Source: Neisseria subflava
Lineage (GTDB): Bacteria; Pseudomonadota; Gammaproteobacteria; Burkholderiales; Neisseriaceae
Assembly: GCF_024205705.1 (NCBI RefSeq)
Contig: NZ_CP073115.1
Location: forward strand, 2,046,001 to 2,110,000
Direction of reading: 5' to 3'
DNA: 64,000 nucleotides
Shown here: positions 18,982-26,861 of the stretch, in pieces
Numbering within the stretch: the first letter of the stretch is position 1
How the letters are laid out: every line of letters begins with the position of its first letter
Notes under the pieces: model-generated
Told to the model about the DNA's origin: nothing
Seen by the model: only the letters and a program-made list of their open reading frames with translations
Databases searched by the model: none
Position numbers and translations under genes: made by a program

Positions 18982-20274
18982 TTATTTTTTATCGTACAAA
19001 CCGCGCACCACGCGACCGATCGCGGCAATGCCTTTTTCCAGCGTTTCCGCGTCTTGCGCAATACTCATACGGATGCACTCGTGCACGTGCGGATAGTCTT
19101 GCCTATCAATGCCGACAAAGAAATGCTCGCCCGGAATAATCAGCGTGCCTTCGGCTTTGAGCATTTCGTACAAGGTTTGCGATGAAACAGGCAGGTTTTC
19201 AAACCAAAGCCACAAGAAAATCGCACCTTCAGGCTTGTGGATTTTCAACGGATACGCGCCCAATTCGCGTTTGAGCAGGGAGACCGCCGTTTGCGCCTGC
19301 TGACGGTAAAATGGCTGAATCACTTGGTCGGCCAGCTGTTTCAGACGGCCGTCGTTTAACAGCGGAGCCGCAATCGCCGCGCCGAAACGGGTTGGCGACA
19401 AATTCACAATCGCATTCAAACTGCTGACGGCTTTGACCACTTCCGGCGCAGCGACAATAATGCCGGTGCGCACGCCGGGCAGGCCGATTTTAGAAAGGCT
19501 GAAGCAGAGGATGATGTGTTCGTGCCAGTTGAGCGTCACATCGCTGTAAATAATATTCGGGAACGGCATTCCGTAAGCGTTGTCGATAATCAGCGGAATC
19601 CCGTGTTCCTGCGCCAAAGCGTCCAAACGCGCCATCTCACCGTCGGTCAACACATTGCCGGTCGGGTTGGTCGGGCGCGAACAGCAAATCGCACCGATTT
19701 TGCCCTCTTTCAATTCAGGCAGGCTCTCCAGCGCGTCAAAGTCCACGCGGTATTTGAAGAAGCCCGCTTCGCCTTCGTGTTCGACATTTTCGATTTTCGG
19801 TTTTACCGAAATAAAATGCTGCCCCTCGACATGCACGTCAGCATAACCGATATATTCAGGCGCAAGCGGCAACAAAATGGCTTTCTCAGCCGTTTGGCCG
19901 TCTGAAAGATTGAATTTGCCGCCGAACAGGTTAAACAAATAGAAAAACGCGTTTTGCGAACCATTGGTCAGCGCGATATTGTCCGCCGTCAGATTCCAGC
20001 CGTATTCACGGTTGAGAAACTCCGTCAAAGCCGCAATCAGCGCCGCATCACCCTGCGGATTGGAATAATTGCCGATATTCTCAACAGCGTGTTCCGCCGC
20101 CAACTTGGAAAACACATCGGCGAACACCGCATTGACTTCAGCAATCTTCGCCGGATTGCCGCCGCCAAGCATATTGACGGGCTTGTCACTTTTGAGCGCG
20201 TCGCCCAAATCGTCCATCAACTGCAAAATGCCGCTGTGTTGCGTGAATTTTTCGCCGAATGCTGAAAATTGCAT
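18982..20274 (-). CDS. avtA: Valine--pyruvate aminotransferase AvtA
   Basis: This 430-residue PLP-dependent class I/II aminotransferase interconverts valine and alanine keto acids in the cytoplasm. It has GGGNPAKIAEVNAVF near residue 38, CSRPTNPTGNVLTDGE, the aspartate of IIDNAYGMPFPNI and the PLP-lysine in CFSLSKIGLPGVRTG. It starts at ATG 20274 and ends DKK. It is complete, in contrast to the truncated copy at 389-1170. The internal DUS at about 19340 is the host form. Confidence 0.92.
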   Translation of the reverse strand: MQFSAFGEKFTQHSGILQLMDDLGDALKSDKPVNMLGGGNPAKIAEVNAVFADVFSKLAAEHAVENIGNYSNPQGDAALIAALTEFLNREYGWNLTADNIALTNGSQNAFFYLFNLFGGKFNLSDGQTAEKAILLPLAPEYIGYADVHVEGQHFISVKPKIENVEHEGEAGFFKYRVDFDALESLPELKEGKIGAICCSRPTNPTGNVLTDGEMARLDALAQEHGIPLIIDNAYGMPFPNIIYSDVTLNWHEHIILCFSLSKIGLPGVRTGIIVAAPEVVKAVSSLNAIVNLSPTRFGAAIAAPLLNDGRLKQLADQVIQPFYRQQAQTAVSLLKRELGAYPLKIHKPEGAIFLWLWFENLPVSSQTLYEMLKAEGTLIIPGEHFFVGIDRQDYPHVHECIRMSIAQDAETLEKGIAAIGRVVRGLYDKK

Positions 20275-20324
20275 GGAAACTCCGTTGCTGAGTGTGTAAA
20301 AAAATAAACCGCTATTATAAGAAC

Positions 20325-20368
20325 AAAGGCCGTCTGAAAACCAGTTATCCTGATTTTTCAGACGGCAT
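20325..20368. terminator. DUS hairpin upstream of avtA
   Basis: GGCCGTCTGAAAA and TTTTCAGACGGC flank CCAGTTATCCTGA. The same arms and loop recur exactly at 21093-21137. It can terminate the DUF1328 message on the minus strand. Confidence 0.7.
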
Positions 20369-20414
20369 ATTTGACGGAATGGTGACTTGATACAACCTTA
20401 TTGGCCTACAGGTA

Positions 20415-20573
20415 TTATTTCTTCCTGCCAAAAATCAATGATATCACCGACAAGATCAAGAAACCGGCAAATAAAATTTTGGCTATGCCTGCCGCACTAC
20501 CTGCAATACCACCGAAACCTAATACAGCTGCAATAATAGCGATGATAAAGAAAACGATCGAATAATGAAGCAT
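20415..20573 (-). CDS. DUF1328 small membrane protein (YtjA-like)
   Basis: This 52-residue peptide reads MLHYSIVFFIIAIIAAVLGF, then GGIAGSAAGIAKILFAG, and ends FGRKK. It has two hydrophobic helices around a Gly/Ala-rich turn, the pattern of the DUF1328 family, common in stress-induced proteobacterial operons. AAAGGAAAAAATC precedes the ATG. It lies beside a CsbD-like gene, a frequent pairing. The molecular function is unknown. Confidence 0.85.
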   Translation of the reverse strand: MLHYSIVFFIIAIIAAVLGFGGIAGSAAGIAKILFAGFLILSVISLIFGRKK

Positions 20574-20645
20574 GATTTTTTCCTTTCGGTTTAATATAAA
20601 AACGGTCGAGGGAAAGACGACCGTTTATTGTGAAATTCAACGGTC

Positions 20646-20840
20646 TTAGTTGTTCAACCAATCATCAATTTCTTTTTCAACTTCATCTTTAGTGCGACCG
20701 TAACGCTCTTGGATTTTATCAGCCAACTGATCGCGCTTGCCTTCGATGATGTCCAAATCGTCGTTTGTCAGCTCGCCCCATTTTTCTTTGGCTTTACCTT
20801 TAAGTTGCTCCCATTTTCCTTTGATAATATCTTTATTCAT
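20646..20840 (-). CDS. CsbD family general stress protein (YjbJ-like)
   Basis: This 64-residue, highly charged helical protein reads MNKDIIKGKWEQLKGKAKEK and WGELTNDDLDIIEGKRDQL, the CsbD signature. Such proteins are induced by osmotic and stationary-phase stress. It precedes the DUF1328 gene by 72 bp on the same strand, so they are probably co-transcribed. It is intact. Confidence 0.92.
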   Translation of the reverse strand: MNKDIIKGKWEQLKGKAKEKWGELTNDDLDIIEGKRDQLADKIQERYGRTKDEVEKEIDDWLNN

Positions 20841-21092
20841 GGTTATATCATCCTATCTTATTGATTAATATTTAACTCACGGATAAAACCGCTTACATTT
20901 AACCTTACTTGATAATTTATTAATTTTCAAGTAAAGACAATGCTAATTTTTTAATCAATCAACAAATATCTTATTAATCTCTTAATTAATCAATAAGTTA
21001 TACAAAACCGTTAAATTTTGAAAATATTAAGATATTATTGATTGCCGCCTTTTAAGTGTATTCTTTAAATCAAACGGCCTCACTATAAAAAA
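20841..21092. promoter_or_regulatory. AT-rich intergenic region upstream of the CsbD gene
   Basis: About 250 bp without a gene, strongly A/T biased and with many TTAATTAAT-like words. It presumably carries the csbD promoter on the minus strand. No defined operator was recognised. Confidence 0.4.
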
Positions 21093-21137
21093 CAGGCCGT
21101 CTGAAAACCAGTTATCCTGATTTTTCAGACGGCCTTT
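21093..21137. terminator. DUS hairpin after the porin fragment
   Basis: AGGCCGTCTGAAAACC and TTTTTCAGACGGCCT enclose the loop CAGTTATCCTGA. It is the same as the hairpin at 20325-20368 apart from the last bases. Confidence 0.75.
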
Positions 21138-21154
21138 ACTATTCAATCTTTCCT

Positions 21155-21454
21155 TTAACGGCCAAAATTCTCGCGGCGTTCACGCCAGTCTTGGCGGATG
21201 GAGCCGCTTTTACCGACCGGAGTATCTTGTTCGACTTCCCAAATAAAATTCGTTCCGCCACCAATCGGATGCGAGCCGCGCAGGCCGATGTGGCTGCCTT
21301 GGTCGGCAACGGCGGTGTTGCTGCGTGTTTGGCCGCGGAAACGGGTTTGCGAGGTTTCGATGCCGCTTTTGATGCTGCCGTAAAGCTGTACGTCGGCATG
21401 TGCGGCGAGTGCGGCGGTGGAAAGTGCGGCAGTGAGGAGAAGTTTCAAGTTCAT
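21155..21454 (-). pseudogene. N-terminal fragment of a Gram-negative porin
   Basis: The 99-residue frame has a signal peptide (MNLKLLLTAALSTAALAAHA) then DVQLYGSIKSGIETSQ, the first strand of neisserial/beta-proteobacterial porins, and GSHIGLRGSHPIGGGTNFIW and VEQDTPVG. It stops after RRENFGR, where full porins continue for another 200-250 residues. No porin sequence follows; a DUS terminator comes 20 bp later. It is probably a deletion remnant. A secreted short product is possible but unlikely to form a pore. Confidence 0.75.
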
Positions 21455-21548
21455 GGTTTATCCTTTTTTGGAGAGGAATTGTGAGGCGATTGTATCGGCC
21501 TTGTGCGTAAACAAGTTACAATTCTTGCAAAATCTGACAGGAGTTTTG

Positions 21549-22379
21549 ATGATGCGCTCTTTACGCGCTGCCGCGGTGCAAATGGTGTCGTCCACCGACC
21601 CCGAAACCAATATTGCCACGATGAAACGCCTTGTCCGCGAGGCGGCCGAACAAGGGGCGGATTGGGTGTTGTTGCCCGAATATTGGCCGCTGATGGGCAA
21701 AAACGATACGGACAAGCTGGCATTTGCCGAGCCTTTGGACGATGGACGCGTTGGCGAAACCTGCGACACCCGTTTTCAGACGGCCTTAAGCGAAACGGCA
21801 AGGGAATGCGGCGTGGTGTTGTTTGGCGGTACGGTTCCGCTGCAAAGCCCAAACGCTGGCAAGGTGATGAACACAATGCTGGTGTATGACCGCAACGGCA
21901 ACCGAATCGGGCTTTACCACAAAATGCACCTTTTCGGCTTTTCCGGTTTGGGCGAACGCTACGCCGAAGCCGATACGATACTGGCGGGCAGCGATGTGCC
22001 GAAGTTAAGCGTGGACGATGTTCCGCTGGCGGCCGGTGTCTGCTACGATTTGCGCTTTCCTGAGTTTTTCCGCGCCCAGCAGCCGTTTGATGTTTTATTG
22101 TTGCCGGCCGCGTTTACCCACACGACCGGCAAGGCGCATTGGGAATTGCTGCTGCGCGCCCGTGCAGTGGAAAACCAATGCTACGTCATCGCGTCGGCAC
22201 AGGGCGGACTGCATGAAAGCGGCCGCCGCACATTCGGCCACAGTATGATTATCGACCCTTGGGGCGATGTGTTGGCGACGTTGCCCGAAGGCGAAGGCGT
22301 GATTTTGGCCGATTTGGATACCGCGCGCCTGCAAAGCGTGCGCACGCGCCTGCCTGCCCTGAAACACCGATTACTTTAA
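21549..22379 (+). CDS. Nitrilase-superfamily amidase (Nit-like, deaminated glutathione or omega-amidase type)
   Basis: This 276-residue C-N hydrolase has the Glu-Lys-Cys triad: Glu in LLPEYWPLMG, Lys in YHKMHLFGF and Cys in GVCYDLRFPEF. The motifs fit the Nit1/Nit2 branch that repairs side-product amides. The start at ATG 21549 is chosen because GACAGGAG sits just upstream; earlier codons read into the porin promoter. The divergent porin remnant shares the 21455-21548 gap. ruvC follows after 9 bp, so they form an operon. Confidence 0.88.
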   Translation: MMRSLRAAAVQMVSSTDPETNIATMKRLVREAAEQGADWVLLPEYWPLMGKNDTDKLAFAEPLDDGRVGETCDTRFQTALSETARECGVVLFGGTVPLQSPNAGKVMNTMLVYDRNGNRIGLYHKMHLFGFSGLGERYAEADTILAGSDVPKLSVDDVPLAAGVCYDLRFPEFFRAQQPFDVLLLPAAFTHTTGKAHWELLLRARAVENQCYVIASAQGGLHESGRRTFGHSMIIDPWGDVLATLPEGEGVILADLDTARLQSVRTRLPALKHRLL

Positions 22380-22388
22380 ACACGCACT

Positions 22389-22934
22389 ATGTCCCACTCC
22401 CAACCCACACGCATTCTCGGCATCGACCCCGGCAGCCGCGTGACCGGATTCGGCGTTATCGATGTCCATGGCCGCGAGCATCATTATGTTGCTTCCGGCT
22501 GTATCAAAACGCCGACCGGCGCGTCGCTTTCCGAACGCATCGCCGTGATTGTCCGCCATATCGACGAAATCATCCGCCACTATCAGCCGCATCAGGCGGC
22601 CATCGAACAAGTGTTTGTCAACGTCAACCCGGCCGCAACTTTGATGCTCGGTCAGGCGCGCGGTGCGGCGATTGCTGCTTTGGTCATGCACGATTTGCCC
22701 GTATTTGAATACACTGCGCTTCAGGTCAAGCAGGCGGTGGTCGGCAAGGGTAAGGCCGCCAAAGAGCAGGTGCAGCATATGGTGGTCCAAATGCTCGCGC
22801 TTTCAGGCACGCCGCAAGCCGATGCCGCCGACGGACTCGCCGTTGCCCTCACCCATGCCCTGCGCAATCACGGATTGGCTTCGCAATTCAACCCTGAAGG
22901 CCTACAGGTCAAGCGCGGCCGTTTCCAATGGTAA
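22389..22934 (+). CDS. ruvC: Holliday junction resolvase RuvC
   Basis: This 181-residue endonuclease cuts Holliday junctions made by RecA and RuvAB. It has RILGIDPGSRVTGFGVID with the first catalytic Asp, AIEQVFVNVN with the Glu, and QADAADGLAVALTH with the last acidic pair. It ends in a short basic tail (QVKRGRFQW). It is intact and followed by a DUS terminator. Confidence 0.96.
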   Translation: MSHSQPTRILGIDPGSRVTGFGVIDVHGREHHYVASGCIKTPTGASLSERIAVIVRHIDEIIRHYQPHQAAIEQVFVNVNPAATLMLGQARGAAIAALVMHDLPVFEYTALQVKQAVVGKGKAAKEQVQHMVVQMLALSGTPQADAADGLAVALTHALRNHGLASQFNPEGLQVKRGRFQW

Positions 22935-22943
22935 GCCGACATC

Positions 22944-22988
22944 CAGGCCGTCTGAAATCGTGTTCCAGCCCGTTTTCAGACGGCCTTT
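22944..22988 (+). terminator. DUS terminator after ruvC
   Basis: AGGCCGTCTGAAA and TTTTCAGACGGCCTTT pair around a GC-rich loop. Confidence 0.82.
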
Positions 22989-23027
22989 CGGTTATAATAA
23001 CCCTTTGCCCACATACAGCGAGCCTTC

Positions 23028-23897
23028 ATGAAAGCCGCCTTCCTTTTTCTCTACCTCATCCGCCTGCTGCCTTTTTGCGTGTTGCATAAGATTGCCGACG
23101 CGATCGGTATTCTCGCCTATTACGCAGTCAAACCGCGTCGCAAAGTCGGTGAGGTCAACCTCAAAAAATGCTTTCCCGAGCTAAACGACAGCCAGCGCAC
23201 TGCCCTGCTCAAACGCCATTTCCAACACATGGCGAAGCTGATGCTCGAATACGGCCTCTACTGGTACGCGCCTGCGGATAAGCTGCGCTCGTTGGTACGC
23301 TATCAAGACAAACACCATCTTGACGAAGCCCTCGCCGCCGGCGAAAAAGTCATCATCCTCTATCCGCACTTTACCGCATTTGAAATGGCGGTTTACACGC
23401 TCAATCAGGATGTGCCGCTGACCAGCATGTATTCGCACCAAAAAAACAAAACCCTAGACGAGCAGATCCTGAAAGGCCGCCACCGCTACAACAATGTTTT
23501 CCTGATCGGCCGCACAGAAGGCCTGCGCGCCATCATCAAACACCTGCGCAAAAGCGATGCGCCCTTTCTTTATCTGCCCGACCAAGACTTCGGCCGCAAC
23601 GATTCCATTTTCGTCAATTTCTTCGGCATTCAGACGGCCACGATTACCGGCCTCAGCCGTATCGCCGGCATGACCAAAGCCAAAATCATTCCCGCCATCC
23701 CCACGCGCGAAGCCGACAATACCGTAACCCTGCGCTTCTATCCGGCTTGGGACAATTTCCCGACCGAAGATGTCGAAGCCGATACCCAGCGCATGAACGA
23801 CTTCATCGAAGAGCGGGTACGCGAGCATCCCGAACAATATTTCTGGCTGCACAAACGCTTCAAAACCCGTCCCGAAGGCGAAAACAGCTTTTATTGA
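23028..23897 (+). CDS. lpxL: Lipid A biosynthesis lauroyl acyltransferase (LpxL/HtrB)
   Basis: This 289-residue inner-membrane enzyme has one N-terminal helix (about 3-25) and adds a secondary acyl chain to lipid A. It shows the catalytic HFTAFE box (H x4 E) near residue 112, LPDQDFGRND near 184 and the C-terminal PEQYFWLHKRFKTRPEGE typical of LpxL/LpxM. It stands alone after a DUS terminator. Confidence 0.92.
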   Translation: MKAAFLFLYLIRLLPFCVLHKIADAIGILAYYAVKPRRKVGEVNLKKCFPELNDSQRTALLKRHFQHMAKLMLEYGLYWYAPADKLRSLVRYQDKHHLDEALAAGEKVIILYPHFTAFEMAVYTLNQDVPLTSMYSHQKNKTLDEQILKGRHRYNNVFLIGRTEGLRAIIKHLRKSDAPFLYLPDQDFGRNDSIFVNFFGIQTATITGLSRIAGMTKAKIIPAIPTREADNTVTLRFYPAWDNFPTEDVEADTQRMNDFIEERVREHPEQYFWLHKRFKTRPEGENSFY

Positions 23898-23928
23898 CTA
23901 CACTGAATTACAATTTAAATATGTAAAA

Positions 23929-23960
23929 AGCGGAGAAAACTTTCTTTCGCCGCTTTTTCA
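23929..23960 (+). terminator. Terminator after lpxL
   Basis: AAAAAGCGG and CCGCTTTTT flank a short loop and run into TTTTCATTTT. It contains no DUS. Confidence 0.75.
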
Positions 23961-24409
23961 TTTTAATTGAATCAAACCGAAACTCATGTTTGACTTCAAA
24001 CAATCAAATAATATTCCGCTTTAAATGCTTTAAAAACAACTTTTTTCATCGCGATTGAAACTTTCAAACAACCCTATATTTTTTCTCAAATGAAAAACAT
24101 CCGGTTTAACACACTTTTCATTCACATATTAAATTTAATTTCTTTTAAAAACAACATATTACAAAATAGTTCATCTAAAAAAATACATTTTAATCATTCA
24201 AAATATGAAATAAAATTAAATTAAAATTTAAAAAAATAAAATAAATATCTAACTTTTGAACAATTATGAAATATAATTGCAAAAATATGACAACACCTGA
24301 AATTTATACCGAAACCAGCCTTCAGAAAAAAATACTTGGCAAACTGTAAAAATTCGCGTAAATTTCACTACATCAAATTACAAGATGTTCAGACGGCCTT
24401 CGCCGGTTT
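23961..24409. other. Very AT-rich gene-free stretch
   Basis: About 450 bp, dominated by A/T words such as AAATTTAAAAAAATAAAATAAATA. No reading frame with coding character was found. It ends with a lone DUS near 24390. It may hold promoters for the downstream small-RNA candidate. I see nothing else in it. Confidence 0.5.
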
Positions 24410-24612
24410 TAGATCTTTTGTAAGCAGTTTTCTGATATTGCAAGAAATTGCGGTATTTTAGAAGATTTCGGTGCAATGCCCGAAATGAAAGTTTACCGAT
24501 GCAGAGTTGAGCTGCATCTGTAAAGCCGCAGGTGAAAGCCTGTATTGTTTGTGAAGCGTAAATCTCTGATTTGAGGTATTGGGGCAATCCTGTGGGGGAT
24601 TGCCTCTTTTTT
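24410..24612 (+). ncRNA. Candidate small RNA with its own terminator
   Basis: The 24410-24612 stretch is non-coding but structured. GATGCAG/CTGCATC (24498-24518) form a hairpin, and GGCAATCC/GGATTGCC (24583-24604) followed by TCTTTTTTT form a clear Rho-independent terminator. No plus-strand gene lies within 680 bp upstream to need that terminator, since lpxL already has one. That implies a short independent transcript. The 5' end is unknown and no known family is recognised. Confidence 0.38.
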
Positions 24613-24666
24613 TATCTGCGCTGTCATGCCACAATGACATCATCCCTTATCCAACCCGATCACGCC

Positions 24667-25461
24667 ATGACTCCGATACTCGCCTTCGACATTGAAACCA
24701 TCCCCGACGTAAACGGCATCCGCCAGCTTTACGATTTACCTGCCGATTTGCCCGACAACGAAGTCGTCCTGTTTGCCCAACAACAACGCCGCGCCAAAAC
24801 CGGCAGCGACTTTATGCAACACCATCTGCACCAAGTCGTCGCCATCTCCTGCTGTATGCGCTGGGGTCAGGACAAAATCCGCGTCAGTACCATCGGCGAT
24901 CCCGAAGACAGCGAAGAAGTCATGATTGCCAAATTCTTCGAAGTCATCGAAAACTATACGCCGCAACTCGTCAGCTGGAACGGCGGCGGTTTCGACCTGC
25001 CCGTCCTCCACTATCGCGCCCTGATACACGGCATCAGCGCCGCCCGCTATTGGGACACGGGTGACGGCGACTTTGGCGACAGCCGCGACTTTAAGTGGAA
25101 CAACTACATCAGCCGCTACCACACCCGCCATTGCGACCTAATGGATTTACTCGCCCTCTACCAACCGCGTGCCAGCGTGCCTTTGGACGATATGGCCAAA
25201 CTCTGCGGCTTCCCCGGCAAACTGGGCATGGACGGTAGCAAGGTCTGGGACGCTTATCATGCAGGCCGTCTGAAAGACATCCGCGATTATTGTGAAACCG
25301 ATGCCGCCAATACCTACCTGATGTATATGCGCTTTCGCATGATGAGCGGCGCGCTCGATGCTGACGAATACGAAGTCGAAATCAAACGCATCAAACATTA
25401 TCTGGCCGCACAAGCCGAAGAAAAACAACACTGGGCGGAGTTCGTCGCTGCTTGGCATTAA
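24667..25461 (+). CDS. Predicted 3'-5' exonuclease, PolB-exonuclease-like
   Basis: This 264-residue DEDD-type nuclease has exo motif I in ILAFDIETIPDVNG, exo II in LVSWNGGGFDLPVLHYR and exo III in RDYCETDAANTYLMY. The family (DNA polymerase B exonuclease-like) is widespread but its substrate is unclear. ATG 24667 is used because the catalytic domain begins at once; an upstream ATG at 24634 would add 11 residues close to the small-RNA terminator. It is intact. Confidence 0.85.
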   Translation: MTPILAFDIETIPDVNGIRQLYDLPADLPDNEVVLFAQQQRRAKTGSDFMQHHLHQVVAISCCMRWGQDKIRVSTIGDPEDSEEVMIAKFFEVIENYTPQLVSWNGGGFDLPVLHYRALIHGISAARYWDTGDGDFGDSRDFKWNNYISRYHTRHCDLMDLLALYQPRASVPLDDMAKLCGFPGKLGMDGSKVWDAYHAGRLKDIRDYCETDAANTYLMYMRFRMMSGALDADEYEVEIKRIKHYLAAQAEEKQHWAEFVAAWH

Positions 25462-25495
25462 ACCAGGCCGTCTAAACAGCTAAACCAGAAAACCA

Positions 25496-25524
25496 AAAGG
25501 GCGTGATCGACACGCCCTTTTTTA
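25496..25524. terminator. Bidirectional terminator between the exonuclease gene and prmC
   Basis: AAAGGGCGTG and CACGCCCTTT enclose ATCGA, with T residues on one side and A residues on the other. It serves both convergent genes. Confidence 0.85.
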
Positions 25525-25544
25525 TTTCCGACAAACCATGCCCA

Positions 25545-26357
25545 CTAAGCTGGCAAACGCCCCAGCGTGACCCTGTCCAATCCAGCCAAATCCTGCTCTG
25601 TTGCCACTTCTGAAAAACCGTTCTCCAGCATAATGTTTCGCACTGCTTCTCCTTGGTCGTAGCCGTGTTCAAACAGCAGCCAGCCGTTGGCTTTCAAGTA
25701 TTTGGGGGCTTCTTGGGTAATGTAGCGGATATGGCTGAGGCCATCTGAAAAGTCGGTCAACGCATTTTGCGGCTCAAACCTCAAATCGCCTTGCGACAAA
25801 TGTTCATCGCCATTCTCGATATACGGCGGATTGGAAACAATCACATCGTATCTGCCTTCAGACGGCCTGTCGGTATCAAACCACGAACCCTGCGCAAACT
25901 CGACTTTTGCGCCCAATTCGGCCGCATTTTGACGGGCAGTATCCAAAGCACCGACGCTGATATCGGATGCGCGAACATCGGCATCAACGCGTTCAAGCGC
26001 GACGGTCACGGCAATGGCGCCACTGCCCGTCCCCAAGTCCCACACGCGGCCTTGCGGCGGCAAGCGTTTGAGTACGGCTTCCACCAAATGCTCGGTTTCA
26101 GGGCGTGGAATCAGCACATGGGGATTGACGGCAAAACGTCGTCCGTAAAACTCGCGTTCGCCCAACAGATAGGCCATCGGCTCGCCTTTCAGACGGCGTT
26201 GGACCAAAGCCGCCAAGGTTTGCAGGGCAGATTCCGCTAAATCGTCCGTACCACGTGTAACCAGCTGCGCACGCGTGTAACCCAGCGCATATTGCAACAA
26301 CATCCGCGCTTCGTTTTTGGGCAGTGCCGATTGGCGCAACCATTCATCAAGCGTCAT
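25545..26357 (-). CDS. prmC: Release factor glutamine methyltransferase PrmC (HemK)
   Basis: This 270-residue SAM-dependent enzyme methylates the GGQ glutamine of RF1 and RF2. It has an N-terminal helical domain, then PHVLIPRPETEHLVE, SAM motif VWDLGTGSGAIAVTVALE and the catalytic VSNPPYIENG near residue 182. The start overlaps the end of the upstream membrane-protein gene by 11 bp on the same strand, so the two are coupled. Confidence 0.94.
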   Translation of the reverse strand: MTLDEWLRQSALPKNEARMLLQYALGYTRAQLVTRGTDDLAESALQTLAALVQRRLKGEPMAYLLGEREFYGRRFAVNPHVLIPRPETEHLVEAVLKRLPPQGRVWDLGTGSGAIAVTVALERVDADVRASDISVGALDTARQNAAELGAKVEFAQGSWFDTDRPSEGRYDVIVSNPPYIENGDEHLSQGDLRFEPQNALTDFSDGLSHIRYITQEAPKYLKANGWLLFEHGYDQGEAVRNIMLENGFSEVATEQDLAGLDRVTLGRLPA

Positions 26358-26808
26358 TTTTCATCCCATCTGCCAGCGTTGCGGCTTTTCTTTCCTTAAT
26401 CTTTCCGGCAAACGTGCCGATGGTGGCAACCGCAAATGCGGCATACCACAAATAAAATCCGGCACCGTAGCGCACGATATCCGCCGTATTCCCTGCTTCA
26501 TCGACGTGTACGGCTTTCACACTGAAAGCCACCAGCGCCAAGCCCCAAAGTGCCGCATGGACAGGCACGACCTTCTTCCGCAACGCCAGCAACACAATGG
26601 CCGCCAACCAAACATAATTGGCATAGGCCGCACAATACCTGATATCCAAAGAAGCAAATATCGACCCCAAAATTAAAACGGTCAAACCCTTCATGCTTTC
26701 ATGATTGCCCAAATAAAATGCAACATTGGACAAAGACGCTATCCACAAGGCAACCGACACCAGCAACATCACGATGGGAAAACTTGATTTCCGATTCTCT
26801 TCCTGCAT
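26347..26808 (-). CDS. Conserved four-helix membrane protein of unknown function
   Basis: This 153-residue protein has hydrophobic segments at about 10-32, 42-56, 62-78, 83-98 and 112-132, and a charged C-terminus (KIKERKAATLADGMKNDA). No family is recognised. It is translationally coupled to prmC and is probably transcribed with it. Confidence 0.7.
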   Translation of the reverse strand: MQEENRKSSFPIVMLLVSVALWIASLSNVAFYLGNHESMKGLTVLILGSIFASLDIRYCAAYANYVWLAAIVLLALRKKVVPVHAALWGLALVAFSVKAVHVDEAGNTADIVRYGAGFYLWYAAFAVATIGTFAGKIKERKAATLADGMKNDA

Positions 26809-26825
26809 GGTTTTATCCTAATGTA

Positions 26826-26857
26826 AAAGGCCGTCTGAAAACCTTTCAGACGGCCTG
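26826..26857 (-). terminator. DUS terminator after tldD
   Basis: AAGGCCGTCTGAAA and TTTCAGACGGCCT pair around a 2-nt loop, between the tldD stop and the next minus-strand gene. Confidence 0.75.
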
Positions 26858-26861
26858 CCGT

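Noticed and set aside
24378..24643. Two short minus-strand frames across the small-RNA candidate
   Set aside because: They overlap each other and the terminator, have no ribosome-binding site and have no protein-like composition.
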